DNA of 31,483 bases from Bacteroidales bacterium UBA3684. Lineage in GTDB: Bacteria; Bacteroidota; Bacteroidia; Bacteroidales; P3. The notes below the pieces were generated by a model. That model worked only from the letters and a program-made list of their open reading frames with translations. It did not search any database and was not told where the DNA came from. The stretch lies in the NCBI GenBank assembly GCA_002372855.1, contig DFIZ01000083.1, positions 1 through 31,483 on the forward strand, written 5' to 3'. Positions 21,508 to 29,900 of the stretch are shown one piece after another (the first letter of the stretch is position 1; each line of letters starts with the position of its first letter). The position numbers and the translations under genes were made by a program.

Positions 21508-21981
21508 ATGAAGAAATTATTTATTGCTATCGTGGCCGTTTTTGCTATGAGCACTGTGGCCAGCGCACAGATTCAGACCCTCGGTGTCCGCGTTGGCGGC
21601 GGTCAGGGTTATGGTGCCGAACTTTCCGCCCAGTGGGGCTTCATGGGTCAGCGTCTCGAGACCGACCTCGGTTGGGGCAGCTATGACCACCACTCCAACA
21701 TCAGCCTTGCCGGTATCTACCAGTGGACCGGTGAAATCGGAAGCGGCTTCGGCTGGTATGCCGGTGTCGGTGCCCGTCTCTCCATGTGGAGCTACGAATC
21801 CGGCTACGAGAATGGTGACACCAAGTTCGCCCTCGCCCTTGTCGGCCAGGCCGGTATCGAATACAACTTCGACGCCATCCCCTTCCAGCTGTCGCTCGAC
21901 ATCCGCCCCAACTTCTGGCTCCTCCCCGAGACCAGTTTCCACTGGGGTGACATCGCCCTCGGTATCCGCTACCGTTTCTAA
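21508..21981 (+). CDS. Small outer-membrane beta-barrel protein
   Basis: 157 residues. Signal peptide MKKLFIAIVAVFAMSTVASAQ. The mature ~136 residues alternate along eight strand-like segments (LGVRVGGGQGYGAELSAQWGF, RLETDLGWGS, SLAGIYQWTG, GWYAGVGARLSMW and so on) and end in IALGIRYRF, with the terminal Phe usual for barrel assembly. The size fits an OmpX/OmpA-like 8-strand barrel. Function is unknown. It is a single-gene unit with its own promoter and a strong terminator. Confidence 0.78.
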   Translation: MKKLFIAIVAVFAMSTVASAQIQTLGVRVGGGQGYGAELSAQWGFMGQRLETDLGWGSYDHHSNISLAGIYQWTGEIGSGFGWYAGVGARLSMWSYESGYENGDTKFALALVGQAGIEYNFDAIPFQLSLDIRPNFWLLPETSFHWGDIALGIRYRF

Positions 21982-22006
21982 GACACTGATTATTCAGCAT
22001 ATTATG

Positions 22007-22038
22007 GTTGCCTCCTGCCCAGGAGGCAACTTTTTTTT
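22007..22038 (+). terminator. Strong rho-independent terminator after the small barrel gene
   Basis: GTTGCCTCCTG pairs with CAGGAGGCAAC and is followed by eight T. The T-run at its end provides the -33 TTTG of the next promoter. Confidence 0.92.
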
Positions 22039-22067
22039 GCCCATGTCGGGAAATGTGTGTATTTTTG
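22036..22067 (+). promoter_or_regulatory. Promoter for the ROK kinase-GH92 operon
   Basis: TTTG (22036-22039), 20 nt, TATTTTTG (22060-22067). It overlaps the upstream terminator's T-tract. The predicted leader before the ATG at 22104 is ~30 nt. Confidence 0.78.
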
Positions 22068-22103
22068 CATTTTAAAATTTGATAATAATAAGCAGAAAAA
22101 GAT

Positions 22104-23036
22104 ATGAAGTATTCTATTGGAGTTGACATGGGCGGCACCAACACCGACCTGGGTCTGGTGACCGAAAACGGAAACATCGTGCAGCGTCGCAACCTGCCGA
22201 CGAACGTCTACACGCAGTTCGAACCCTACATCAAGGAGATGATGAAGGTTGTGGACGAGATGCTGGAGGCGCAGCGCGCCATCGACGGCCAGGCGGTGCA
22301 CCTGGAAGGCATCGGCGTGGGAGCCCCGAACGGCAACTTCTACACCGGATGCGTGGACAACGCGCCCAACCTGACGATGAAGGGTGTGCTGGACTTCGGC
22401 AAGGAGATCCACAAGTGGAAGGATGTGCCTGTGGTGCTGAGCAACGACGCCAACGCGGCGGCCTACGGCGAGTATGTATATGGCGGTGCGCGCGGCATGA
22501 AGCACTTCATCATGTTCACCCTCGGCACGGGTGTGGGCAGCGGCATCGTCATCGACGGTCGCCTGGTGCACGGCAGCACCGGCGCCGCCGGCGAGCTGGG
22601 CCACGCCATTCTCTACCAGCACGGGCGCAAGTGCACCTGCGGGCGCGAGGGTTGCCTCGAGACCTACACCTCGGCCCGTGGCATCGTACAGACCTACTGC
22701 GAGCTGAAGGGTTGCGAGGTGACGCCCGACATCACGAGCAAGATGATCGGCGAGCTGGCGCACCAGGGCGACCCCGTGGCCCTGAAGACCTGGGCCACCG
22801 TGGGCGACCAGTTGGGTCTGGCCATGGCCAACGCCGTTACCTTCTCGGCTCCCGAGGCCATCTTCCTCATGGGCGGCCCCGCCCAGGTGGGCGAGCCGTT
22901 GCTGAAGCCCCTGCGCGAGGCCTTCGACAAGTACCTGCTCAATATCTTCCAGGGCTCGTGTACCATCCGCATGAGCGAGCTGAAAGCCAACGAGGTGGCC
23001 ATCCTCGGCGCCGCGGCGCTGCTGAAGATGAAATAG
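22104..23036 (+). CDS. ROK-family sugar kinase
   Basis: 310 residues. The N-terminal ATP site is DMGGTNTDLGLV (Asp8, GGT 10-12). The catalytic Asp is in SNDANAAAYGE (Asp115), followed by TLGTGVGSGIVIDG, the sugar-binding GELGH (164-167) and the structural zinc motif CTCGREGCLE (Cys177, 179, 184 with His167). ROK kinases phosphorylate glucose, mannose or N-acetylated hexoses in the cytoplasm. Its place directly before a GH92 mannosidase suggests that mannose is a substrate, but the sequence alone does not separate glucokinase from mannokinase. Confidence 0.92.
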   Translation: MKYSIGVDMGGTNTDLGLVTENGNIVQRRNLPTNVYTQFEPYIKEMMKVVDEMLEAQRAIDGQAVHLEGIGVGAPNGNFYTGCVDNAPNLTMKGVLDFGKEIHKWKDVPVVLSNDANAAAYGEYVYGGARGMKHFIMFTLGTGVGSGIVIDGRLVHGSTGAAGELGHAILYQHGRKCTCGREGCLETYTSARGIVQTYCELKGCEVTPDITSKMIGELAHQGDPVALKTWATVGDQLGLAMANAVTFSAPEAIFLMGGPAQVGEPLLKPLREAFDKYLLNIFQGSCTIRMSELKANEVAILGAAALLKMK

Positions 23037-23044
23037 AAAAAACG

Positions 23045-23098
23045 ATAGGTCTTATAGGACATATAAGTCTTATAGGGCCTATAAGTCTTATACAACCT
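23045..23098. repeat. 9-bp tandem repeat in operon spacer (ROK to GH92)
   Basis: Six units: ATAGGTCTT, ATAGGACAT, ATAAGTCTT, ATAGGGCCT, ATAAGTCTT, ATACAACCT. They fill the 63-bp gap. CTTATAGGGCCTATAAG within it is an inverted repeat. Confidence 0.85.
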
Positions 23099-23099
23099 T

Positions 23100-25871
23100 A
23101 TGATGAAGAATCAAAGCATTGTTCTTGTATCGGTATTGTTGCTGTTTGCCGCTTGCGGCGGAGGTTCGTTGACCTCATACGTCAACCCCATGGTTGGCAC
23201 CGACGGGCACGGCCACACGTTCCCGGGGGCCATTGTGCCCTTCGGGCAAATACAGCCCTCGCCGGACACCCGTCTCGAAGGGTGGGACGGCTGCAGCGGC
23301 TACCACTACAGCGACGACACTATCTATGGCTTCAGCCACACCCACCTCAGCGGTACGGGCTGCGAGGACTACGGCGATGTGCTGCTGATGCCGGTGAGCG
23401 GAGAGTGGAGAGCGGAGAGTGGAGAGTGGAGAGAGGCATACAAGAGCCATTTCAGCCACAAGAACGAGACTGCCAAGGCGGGATACTACAAGGTGCTGCT
23501 CGACAGGACGAACACCATCGTGGAACTGACGGCCGACCGCCGTGTGGCCTACCATGCCTATACCTACGCCGACGACCACAACAATGCCTTCGTTATCGAC
23601 CTGCGCCACCGCGATGTGCTGCTCAGTGGCAAAATCATGCTGCGGGACGGCATGCTGGTGGGCTGGCGCGAGAGCTCGGCCTGGAATCCCGACCAACACC
23701 TGCACTTCGCCATCCGCGGCGACGTGGACCTGAGCAATGTGCTTTTCAATGAGGACTCCACCAACGCCATTGTGTTCCTGCCCGACGGCACTAAGCGGCT
23801 GGAGCTGCAGGTGGCCATCAGCGGTGTGGACATCGAGGGCGCCATCGGCAACCTCATCACCGCCAAGCACAGCGACTTCGAGAGTGCCCGCCGCGCTGCC
23901 GACCAGACCTGGGAGCAGGCCCTGGGCAAGCTGAAGGTGGAGGGTGGCACGAAGGAGCAGAAGCGCTGCTTCTACACCGCGCTGTACCATTGCATGACGG
24001 CGCCGTACCTGTGGAGCGACGAGGATGGCCGCTACCGTGGCACCGACAACAAGATTCACACCGTGGACCCGGGTCGCGAGATATACACGGTCTTCTCGCT
24101 CTGGGACACCTACCGCGCCCTGCACCCCCTGCTGACGCAGATTGAGCCGGAGCGCACGGTGGACTTTGTATACACCGCCATGAAGCAGTATGAGCAGGGC
24201 GGCGAGCTGCCCATGTGGGAGCTGGCCAGCCACGAGACGCACTGCATGATAGGCTACCACGCTGTGCCGATGATGCTCGAGGCCTATATCCACCTGGCCG
24301 AGCCCGACGGCACGCTGGCTGGCTACACGCCGAAGCAGATGCTCGACGCCATGGTGGCCACCAGCAACCGCACCGAGGCCCACCGCGCCTACGCTGCCCA
24401 GGGATACCTCAGCTCCGAGATTGACAACGAGAGCGTCAGCAAGACCCTCGAGTATGCCTACGATGACTGGTGCATCGCCCAGATGGCCGAGATGGCTGGC
24501 GACACTGCCACGGCCCGCACCTACTGGATACGCAGCCAGAGCTGGCAGAACATCATCGACAGCAACGGCTTTGCCCACGCCAAGCGCAACGGCGGCTGGG
24601 TGACGCCCTTCGACCCCACGGAGGTGAACAACCACTACACCGAGGCCAACTCGTGGCAGTACAGCACCTACGTGCCGCACGACTTCTTCTCTTGGGTGAA
24701 ACTTGTTGGCGGCAAAGACAAGGCTATCGAGTTCCTCGACAGCCTCTTTGAAGGCAACAACGCCATGAGCGGCCGCGACCAGGCCGACGTGACAGGCCTT
24801 ATCGGTATGTACGCCCATGGCAACGAGCCGAGCCACCATGCCGCCTGGCTCTACTCCATGCTTGGCCAGCCCGAAAAGACGGAGAAGTATGTACACAAGA
24901 TACTCAATGAACTCTATACCAGCAAGCCCGACGGCCTCTGCGGCAACGAGGACTGCGGCCAGATGAGCGCCTGGTATGTGCTGGCCGCCCTTGGCATGTA
25001 CGAGGTCTGCCCCGGCAGCGATGTATGGGTGGAGACCGAACCCTTGTTCAAGGTGGAAGGTTTTGAACGTTTGCCCCTCGCCGTTGTGCTGTCCGATCAG
25101 ACCTGCCCCGACAGCCTCCGCATCACCCCCTGCCCGGTCTTCGACGACTGGCGCATGCAAATGAAGGGGGAGAAAACGGGAGAGGTAAAGGTTTACACAG
25201 ACAAGAAAGTCCGGTTCTATTCTCCTTTCAAGAAGGATGGCGAGTTGAAGCCTGTGCAAGACTGCCTTGAGGGTAGGCACAATGTCACCTCGTTCGCGGT
25301 TCTTCCCGAAGCGAAGGAGGCTGATGTTACCTTCGCGGCGCAGGTTGAAGGAAGGCTGATGTCGCAGCCTGTGACGCAACACCTGGTGCGCACCTCGACC
25401 GACAAGCATGTCACCTACCTCACGCAGCCCGCTCCGCAGTACACGGAGAACGGCCCCGAGGGCATGGTGGACAATATCTTCGGCACCACCAACTACCGTA
25501 TCGGTGGCTGGCAAGGCTGGCAGGAGGACATGGTGGCCATGGTCGAACTGGACAAGGTGCAGGCCATCCGCTCGGTGGGCGTCGACTGCCTGGAGAATAT
25601 GCGCTCGTGGGTCTTCTTCCCGAAGAGCGTAAAGGTGGAATACAGCCTCGACGGCCAGAAGTGGCAGCCCTACGGCGAGGTGGAGAACACGCAGTTCGCC
25701 GCCGTGCACGCCCGCCAGGAGGAGAGCGTGCAGCATACCTTCGCCGTCAACGGTTCGGCGAAAGCGAAATATGTTAAAATAACTGTCAAGAACTATGGCT
25801 CGCTGCCCCAGTGGCACGTCAGCGCAGGGCAGCAGGCATGGGTCTTTGTGGATGAAATAATAGTTAAATAG
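23100..25871 (+). CDS. GH92 alpha-mannosidase lipoprotein with C-terminal discoidin-like domain
   Basis: 923 residues. A lipoprotein signal with lipobox LFAAC (Cys19) suggests membrane anchoring. The GH92 pattern follows: YVNPMVGTDGHGHTFPGA, PFGQIQPSPDTR, YGFSHTHLSGTGC, TVFSLWDTYRALHPLL, CMIGYHAVPMMLEAY, YVPHDFFSW, HGNEPSHHAAWLY (~573-585) and GNEDCGQMSAWYVLAALGMYEVCPG. GH92 enzymes are Ca-dependent inverting exo-alpha-mannosidases acting on N-glycan or yeast mannan mannose. Residues ~770-923 look like an F5/8 type C (carbohydrate-binding) domain. A heptad repeat adds GEWRAESGEWRE at ~100-111, between LLMPV and YKSHFSHKNE. It lies in an operon with the ROK kinase; no SusC/SusD pair is in view. 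Confidence 0.93.
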   Translation: MMKNQSIVLVSVLLLFAACGGGSLTSYVNPMVGTDGHGHTFPGAIVPFGQIQPSPDTRLEGWDGCSGYHYSDDTIYGFSHTHLSGTGCEDYGDVLLMPVSGEWRAESGEWREAYKSHFSHKNETAKAGYYKVLLDRTNTIVELTADRRVAYHAYTYADDHNNAFVIDLRHRDVLLSGKIMLRDGMLVGWRESSAWNPDQHLHFAIRGDVDLSNVLFNEDSTNAIVFLPDGTKRLELQVAISGVDIEGAIGNLITAKHSDFESARRAADQTWEQALGKLKVEGGTKEQKRCFYTALYHCMTAPYLWSDEDGRYRGTDNKIHTVDPGREIYTVFSLWDTYRALHPLLTQIEPERTVDFVYTAMKQYEQGGELPMWELASHETHCMIGYHAVPMMLEAYIHLAEPDGTLAGYTPKQMLDAMVATSNRTEAHRAYAAQGYLSSEIDNESVSKTLEYAYDDWCIAQMAEMAGDTATARTYWIRSQSWQNIIDSNGFAHAKRNGGWVTPFDPTEVNNHYTEANSWQYSTYVPHDFFSWVKLVGGKDKAIEFLDSLFEGNNAMSGRDQADVTGLIGMYAHGNEPSHHAAWLYSMLGQPEKTEKYVHKILNELYTSKPDGLCGNEDCGQMSAWYVLAALGMYEVCPGSDVWVETEPLFKVEGFERLPLAVVLSDQTCPDSLRITPCPVFDDWRMQMKGEKTGEVKVYTDKKVRFYSPFKKDGELKPVQDCLEGRHNVTSFAVLPEAKEADVTFAAQVEGRLMSQPVTQHLVRTSTDKHVTYLTQPAPQYTENGPEGMVDNIFGTTNYRIGGWQGWQEDMVAMVELDKVQAIRSVGVDCLENMRSWVFFPKSVKVEYSLDGQKWQPYGEVENTQFAAVHARQEESVQHTFAVNGSAKAKYVKITVKNYGSLPQWHVSAGQQAWVFVDEIIVK
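23398..23432. repeat. Heptad repeat inserted in GH92
   Basis: Five units (GCGGAGA, GTGGAGA, GCGGAGA, GTGGAGA x2). 35 bp of repeat plus an adjoining GAG keep the frame. Confidence 0.85.
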
Positions 25872-25873
25872 AG

Positions 25874-26092
25874 ATGAAAAAGATATTCTTCAGCATTGCG
25901 GCCCTGATGGCCGTGGTTTCCCTCGCTTCGTGCGACAGCAAGCTCTGCTATTGCTACGAGAACGGTTACGAGACGGAGGTCTATGTCAATACCGACACCC
26001 CGTGTGCCTCGATGACCCGTGGCGAACGTGGCTGCGTGGAGAGCTACGAGCGCATGGACCCCGGCCAGGTGGCGCTGAATCCTACGCTATAA
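25874..26092 (+). CDS. Small lipoprotein of unknown function
   Basis: 72 residues. The signal and lipobox are MKKIFFSIAALMAVVSLASC, with the lipid-attachment Cys at about 20. The mature part is short and has five further cysteines (CYCYENGYETEV, TPCASM, GCVES), which suggests disulfides. It starts 2 nt after the GH92 stop, so it is translated as part of that operon. The stop codon overlaps the stop of the convergent gene. Family not recognised. Confidence 0.7.
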   Translation: MKKIFFSIAALMAVVSLASCDSKLCYCYENGYETEVYVNTDTPCASMTRGERGCVESYERMDPGQVALNPTL

Positions 26093-26944
26093 GAGCAGGA
26101 TGGCATTCGACACCGGTCGCTGGCCCTCGTGGTCGTGCCGGTTGTTGTCGGAGGGGTAGTTCACCACTCCTTTATCCTTGATATACATGGTTGAGGAGCC
26201 GCCGCCGTCGAGATTGATGGCCTCGGTGCATCCCAGCCAACGCATCACCCTTTCCAGTTCGGGGAGGGTGAGTCCTTCTGCTTTGTCCTTGAAACGGCCG
26301 TCGGCCACGAGGAGCACTGTGGTGCCGTCTGGGCGCAGGCCGAGGGCGGTGCGGTTGTGGCGCTTGGTGACAAAGGTGCGGTCGTCGCGCTGGGGCACAT
26401 ACTGCCCTTTGCGGAGCAGCATGGGACCGGCGGTCATGATGTCGCCGTTTGAGAGGATGTTTTCCCACGTGCGGTTGCTGTCGGGCACCCACAGGCGGGT
26501 GGGCCCGAGGGTCAACGTGGCGTACTGGTAGTATTTGCGGTTCACGCTGTCGTTCTTCTGCGGGGTGTTCTCGCCCAGCAGTTGGCCGTCGATGCGCAGG
26601 TAGCATACGGGGTTGCCATTGTCCATGTCGAAGAAGGAGCCGTTGATGGCGGCAAAGGCCTCGCGGCGACGGGCGAGGGTGTCGACGGGCGTGAGCACCG
26701 AGTCGTAGGCAAAGGCCAGCCGTCTGGGCGAATGGGCAGGAACCTCGATGACAAACAGATGTTGCGCCGAGCAGAAGAGTTCGCCTTCGCCGAAGTGGTA
26801 TCTCTTGAGGGTGAATCCCTCCAGGCTGTCTATTCTCCATTCTGCATTGGCCACGCGGAGCGAGTCGTTGCTGTAGTCCACCACCTGCGAGCAGGCCGTC
26901 AGACAGCACAGCGTCAGCATTGCCAATATGATGATGCGTCTCAT
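26087..26944 (-). CDS. Phosphodiester glycosidase family lipoprotein (NAGPA/DUF2233-like)
   Basis: 285 residues. The lipoprotein signal ends LTACS. The domain matches the phosphodiester glycosidase family of human NAGPA (uncovering enzyme): AFAAINGSFFDMDNGNPVCYLRIDG, GDIMTAGPMLLRKGQ, NRTALGLRPDGTTVLLVADGR, LTLPELERVMRWLGCTEAINLDGGGSSTMY, and C-terminal RPVSNAILL. The NGSFF and NLDGGGSS motifs are the family's conserved core. Known members act on phosphodiester-linked sugars; the substrate here is unknown. The ATG overlaps the tamB stop (ATGA), so the two genes are coupled. Confidence 0.9.
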   Translation of the reverse strand: MRRIIILAMLTLCCLTACSQVVDYSNDSLRVANAEWRIDSLEGFTLKRYHFGEGELFCSAQHLFVIEVPAHSPRRLAFAYDSVLTPVDTLARRREAFAAINGSFFDMDNGNPVCYLRIDGQLLGENTPQKNDSVNRKYYQYATLTLGPTRLWVPDSNRTWENILSNGDIMTAGPMLLRKGQYVPQRDDRTFVTKRHNRTALGLRPDGTTVLLVADGRFKDKAEGLTLPELERVMRWLGCTEAINLDGGGSSTMYIKDKGVVNYPSDNNRHDHEGQRPVSNAILLL

Positions 26945-29900
26945 TTTTTCTTTTTGTTTTTACGTTTGAAGAGGTCGCTCCAATGGTCGAAGTCCTTGGT
27001 GAGCTTCAGTCCGGCACCTTGTTTGTAGGGCAGGTCGATGCGGGTGTAGTCGTTGGTGTTGGTGCGGTTGTAGGCGAAGAGGTGGAACATCGGGCTGATG
27101 CGGTATCCGATGAGGGCGTCGATGACGGTGCCGTTCACCGAGCTCGACTCCAGCTCGCGGCTCTCGCCGCCGTAGCCCAGCGTGCTCTCGAGGTACCATC
27201 GGCCCCAGTCCTTGCTGATGTTCACGTCCAGCTGCTGGTTGGTGAATTCGTTGGCCGACTTGTAGTCGATATTCACGTCGACAAACTGCACCATGTCTGT
27301 GATGCTGTTGCCGAAGAACGTGGTGACGGCGTCCAGAGGGCTTCCTCCACTGCCGGCGTTGTTGTCGCTGTTGACATTGTAGAAACTGCCGCTGATGAGC
27401 AGCGAGAGGGTCTGGTTGAGCATGTCTCGTTCGCTGTTGCGGTCGATGTATGCAAAGACCTCCTCCTCCACGCTCTGGTCGGCGTTGGGCATGCGGATGT
27501 CGAAACCGATGCTGGGGTCGCGGAGCGTGCCCGAGATGGCGATGACGTTCTCCACCTGCAGGTATTTTTGGGTGTTGTCCAGCGTCGAGAGGTTGCCGGT
27601 GAGTGTGGAGAGGTTGACGCGCTGCGAGTATACGGCCTGCATGTCGAAGCGGGCGTCGGGCACGTTGCCCTGGAAGTTCAGGCTGCTGCCGCTTTCGATG
27701 GTGAAGCGTTTCTCGTATACCGAGAAGAGGCCCACTTTCATCTGTCCCGAAGTGATTTCGTAGCTGCCGATCACCTGCGGGCTGTTGGTTCCGTTGAGGC
27801 TCAGGTGCAGGTCGCCGGCCCCTGTGGCACCGACGGTGACGCCCACCTCCTTGAAGTCCATGGGCAGGTTCAGCTTCACGTCGGGCGTGATGGAGAGCGC
27901 GAGGTCCAAGTCGAAGTCCGACCGCTGCCCCTTCTCCTCCTCGCCGTCGTCGGTGGTGGGTTCGTCGTTGACGAACGAAATGTAGTTCTGCGACTTGACG
28001 CTCTGCTGGTAGCTGATGGGCACTGTCAGTTCGCAGCCGGGATTGGTGCGTGCACGCACGTCAATGTTCAAGTGGTTCAGCGGGCCGGTCACCTGGCCGT
28101 CGGCGGAGGCGAAGAGGCGGCCGTAGAATTGTTCGCCGCTCTTCTGGTCGAGCACCATGAGGTTGTCGGTCTTCACGTTGAGGTCCATTTTCAACTGCCC
28201 GTCGTTGTCCAGTCTGAGGGTGCCGTTGGCCAGTGCCTGGTTGCCGAGGTCGTCCTCGATGGTGAAGTCGCGCAGATGGACGGTGTTGTTGTCGAAAAGG
28301 AGGCTGTCCGAGGTGTGGTAGGTCACTCCCGTGATGGCTATGCCCAACTCGCCGTTTTCCACAAATGCGTCGCCCACGATCATGGGGTGCGCCATGGTGC
28401 CGCTGAGGCTGGCGTTGCCGTTGAGCTCGCCGCTCACATGGCTGGCAAAGGAGCTTAGCATGGGCTCCATGATGGCCAGCTGCAGGCCACGGAAGTGGGC
28501 TGCCAGGTTCACACCCGGGTCCTCTTTGCCCAGCTCCACCCATCCGGCGGCGTCGGCTCTGGCGTTCTCCATCTCCAGGTTCAGGATGTTCAGCTCCGAG
28601 TTCCAGTTGCTGGCCAGGGTCACCACTCCAAGTTCTTGTTGGTTCACCGAGCAGCTGTCGATGCGGAGGCTGGCGTTGAGGTAGGGGGTCTCCGAAAGGT
28701 TGTTGAGCGCCACCTGACCGTCGATTTCGCCGCTGATGTCCATCGGACTTCCCTGCAGCAGCAGGTCGCTCAGCAGGTCGAGGTTGAAGTGGCTGAACAT
28801 CAGTTCCACGTTGTCGCTGCTTTCGCCCAGCAGGCTCACGCGGGCTTCTATCTTCTGTTGTGCGCTTTCCACCACGATGCTCTCGCCCGTCAGCCGCAGG
28901 CGCTCATCGTTGCTCAGGGTCAGTCCCTCGGTGCGCAGGCGCCAGGGGGTGTCTCCGACGTAGAAGAGGGGGTTGAGCACGCTGACCTCGTTGCCGTCGA
29001 GGGAAAACTCTATGTCGCCCATCGACGGGCTTTCGTTTGTGCCCCAGATGAATTTCGCCGTGGCGCTCTGCGGGGTGCTGCGGAGGGTGGTCTGCAGGCG
29101 GTCGAGCAGTTCCACCTTGCCGATGCTGAGTGTCTGCGACTCCACCTGGAGCACGTATCGGTTGTCCAGGGCGCGTCCGTTGAGTCCCACGTTTTCCAGA
29201 CGCAGGGAGCCGATGGCAATTTCGTCGCTCAAGGCCACGAGCTTCAGCTGTTCGCCGAAGTTGTAGGAGCCGTCCACGCGTGTGCCGCGTGCAATGTTCA
29301 GGCTCTCGGTAAGCCCGTGGAGGATGCTGCCGTCGTCGCGCCAGAGGAGTCTGAAAGCCACCGTGCGGTCGGCCAGCCGGGCAATGTCGGCGCTGTCCAT
29401 GGCTTCCGCGCCGACAAACATTTCGGGCAGGTAGTTCTGGCAGAAGTATTTGACCATCAGCGGCAGGTCGGTATATTGGAAACGGCCGTTCACGTAGAGG
29501 TCGGCCAGGTCGCTCTCCATCTGGATGTCCTTGCCGCCCTCGTCCTGGTTGACGGACAGGTCGATGTTTTTCACTCTCATCTGCCCGTATTCGGTGTTGC
29601 GGACCTTCAGCGTGCCGGTCATCTCCTCGAGCGAGTTGCCGCGCAGGCGTGCCTTGACGCTGGTGGCCAGCGGACGGGGCAGGATGCCGAGGTCGAGGTA
29701 GTCTATCTCGGCATCGGCGCGGAGGCTCTTGATGCTGTCGGCCAGTGCGGCCTGGAGCGTCAGCGCCAGGTCGGCCAGGGTGTCGGTGCTCTCGATGCGC
29801 GCGTCGAGGGTGCCGTCGCGCAGGGTGCCGCCGAGGGAGGCGGTGCTCAGCGGGTGGCCGCGGACGACGCTGTTGGCAAGGTGACCGTCGAAGTCCATGT

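Noticed and set aside
23175..25817. 880-residue open frame on the minus strand
   Set aside because: Antisense shadow of GH92, which has clear family motifs throughout.
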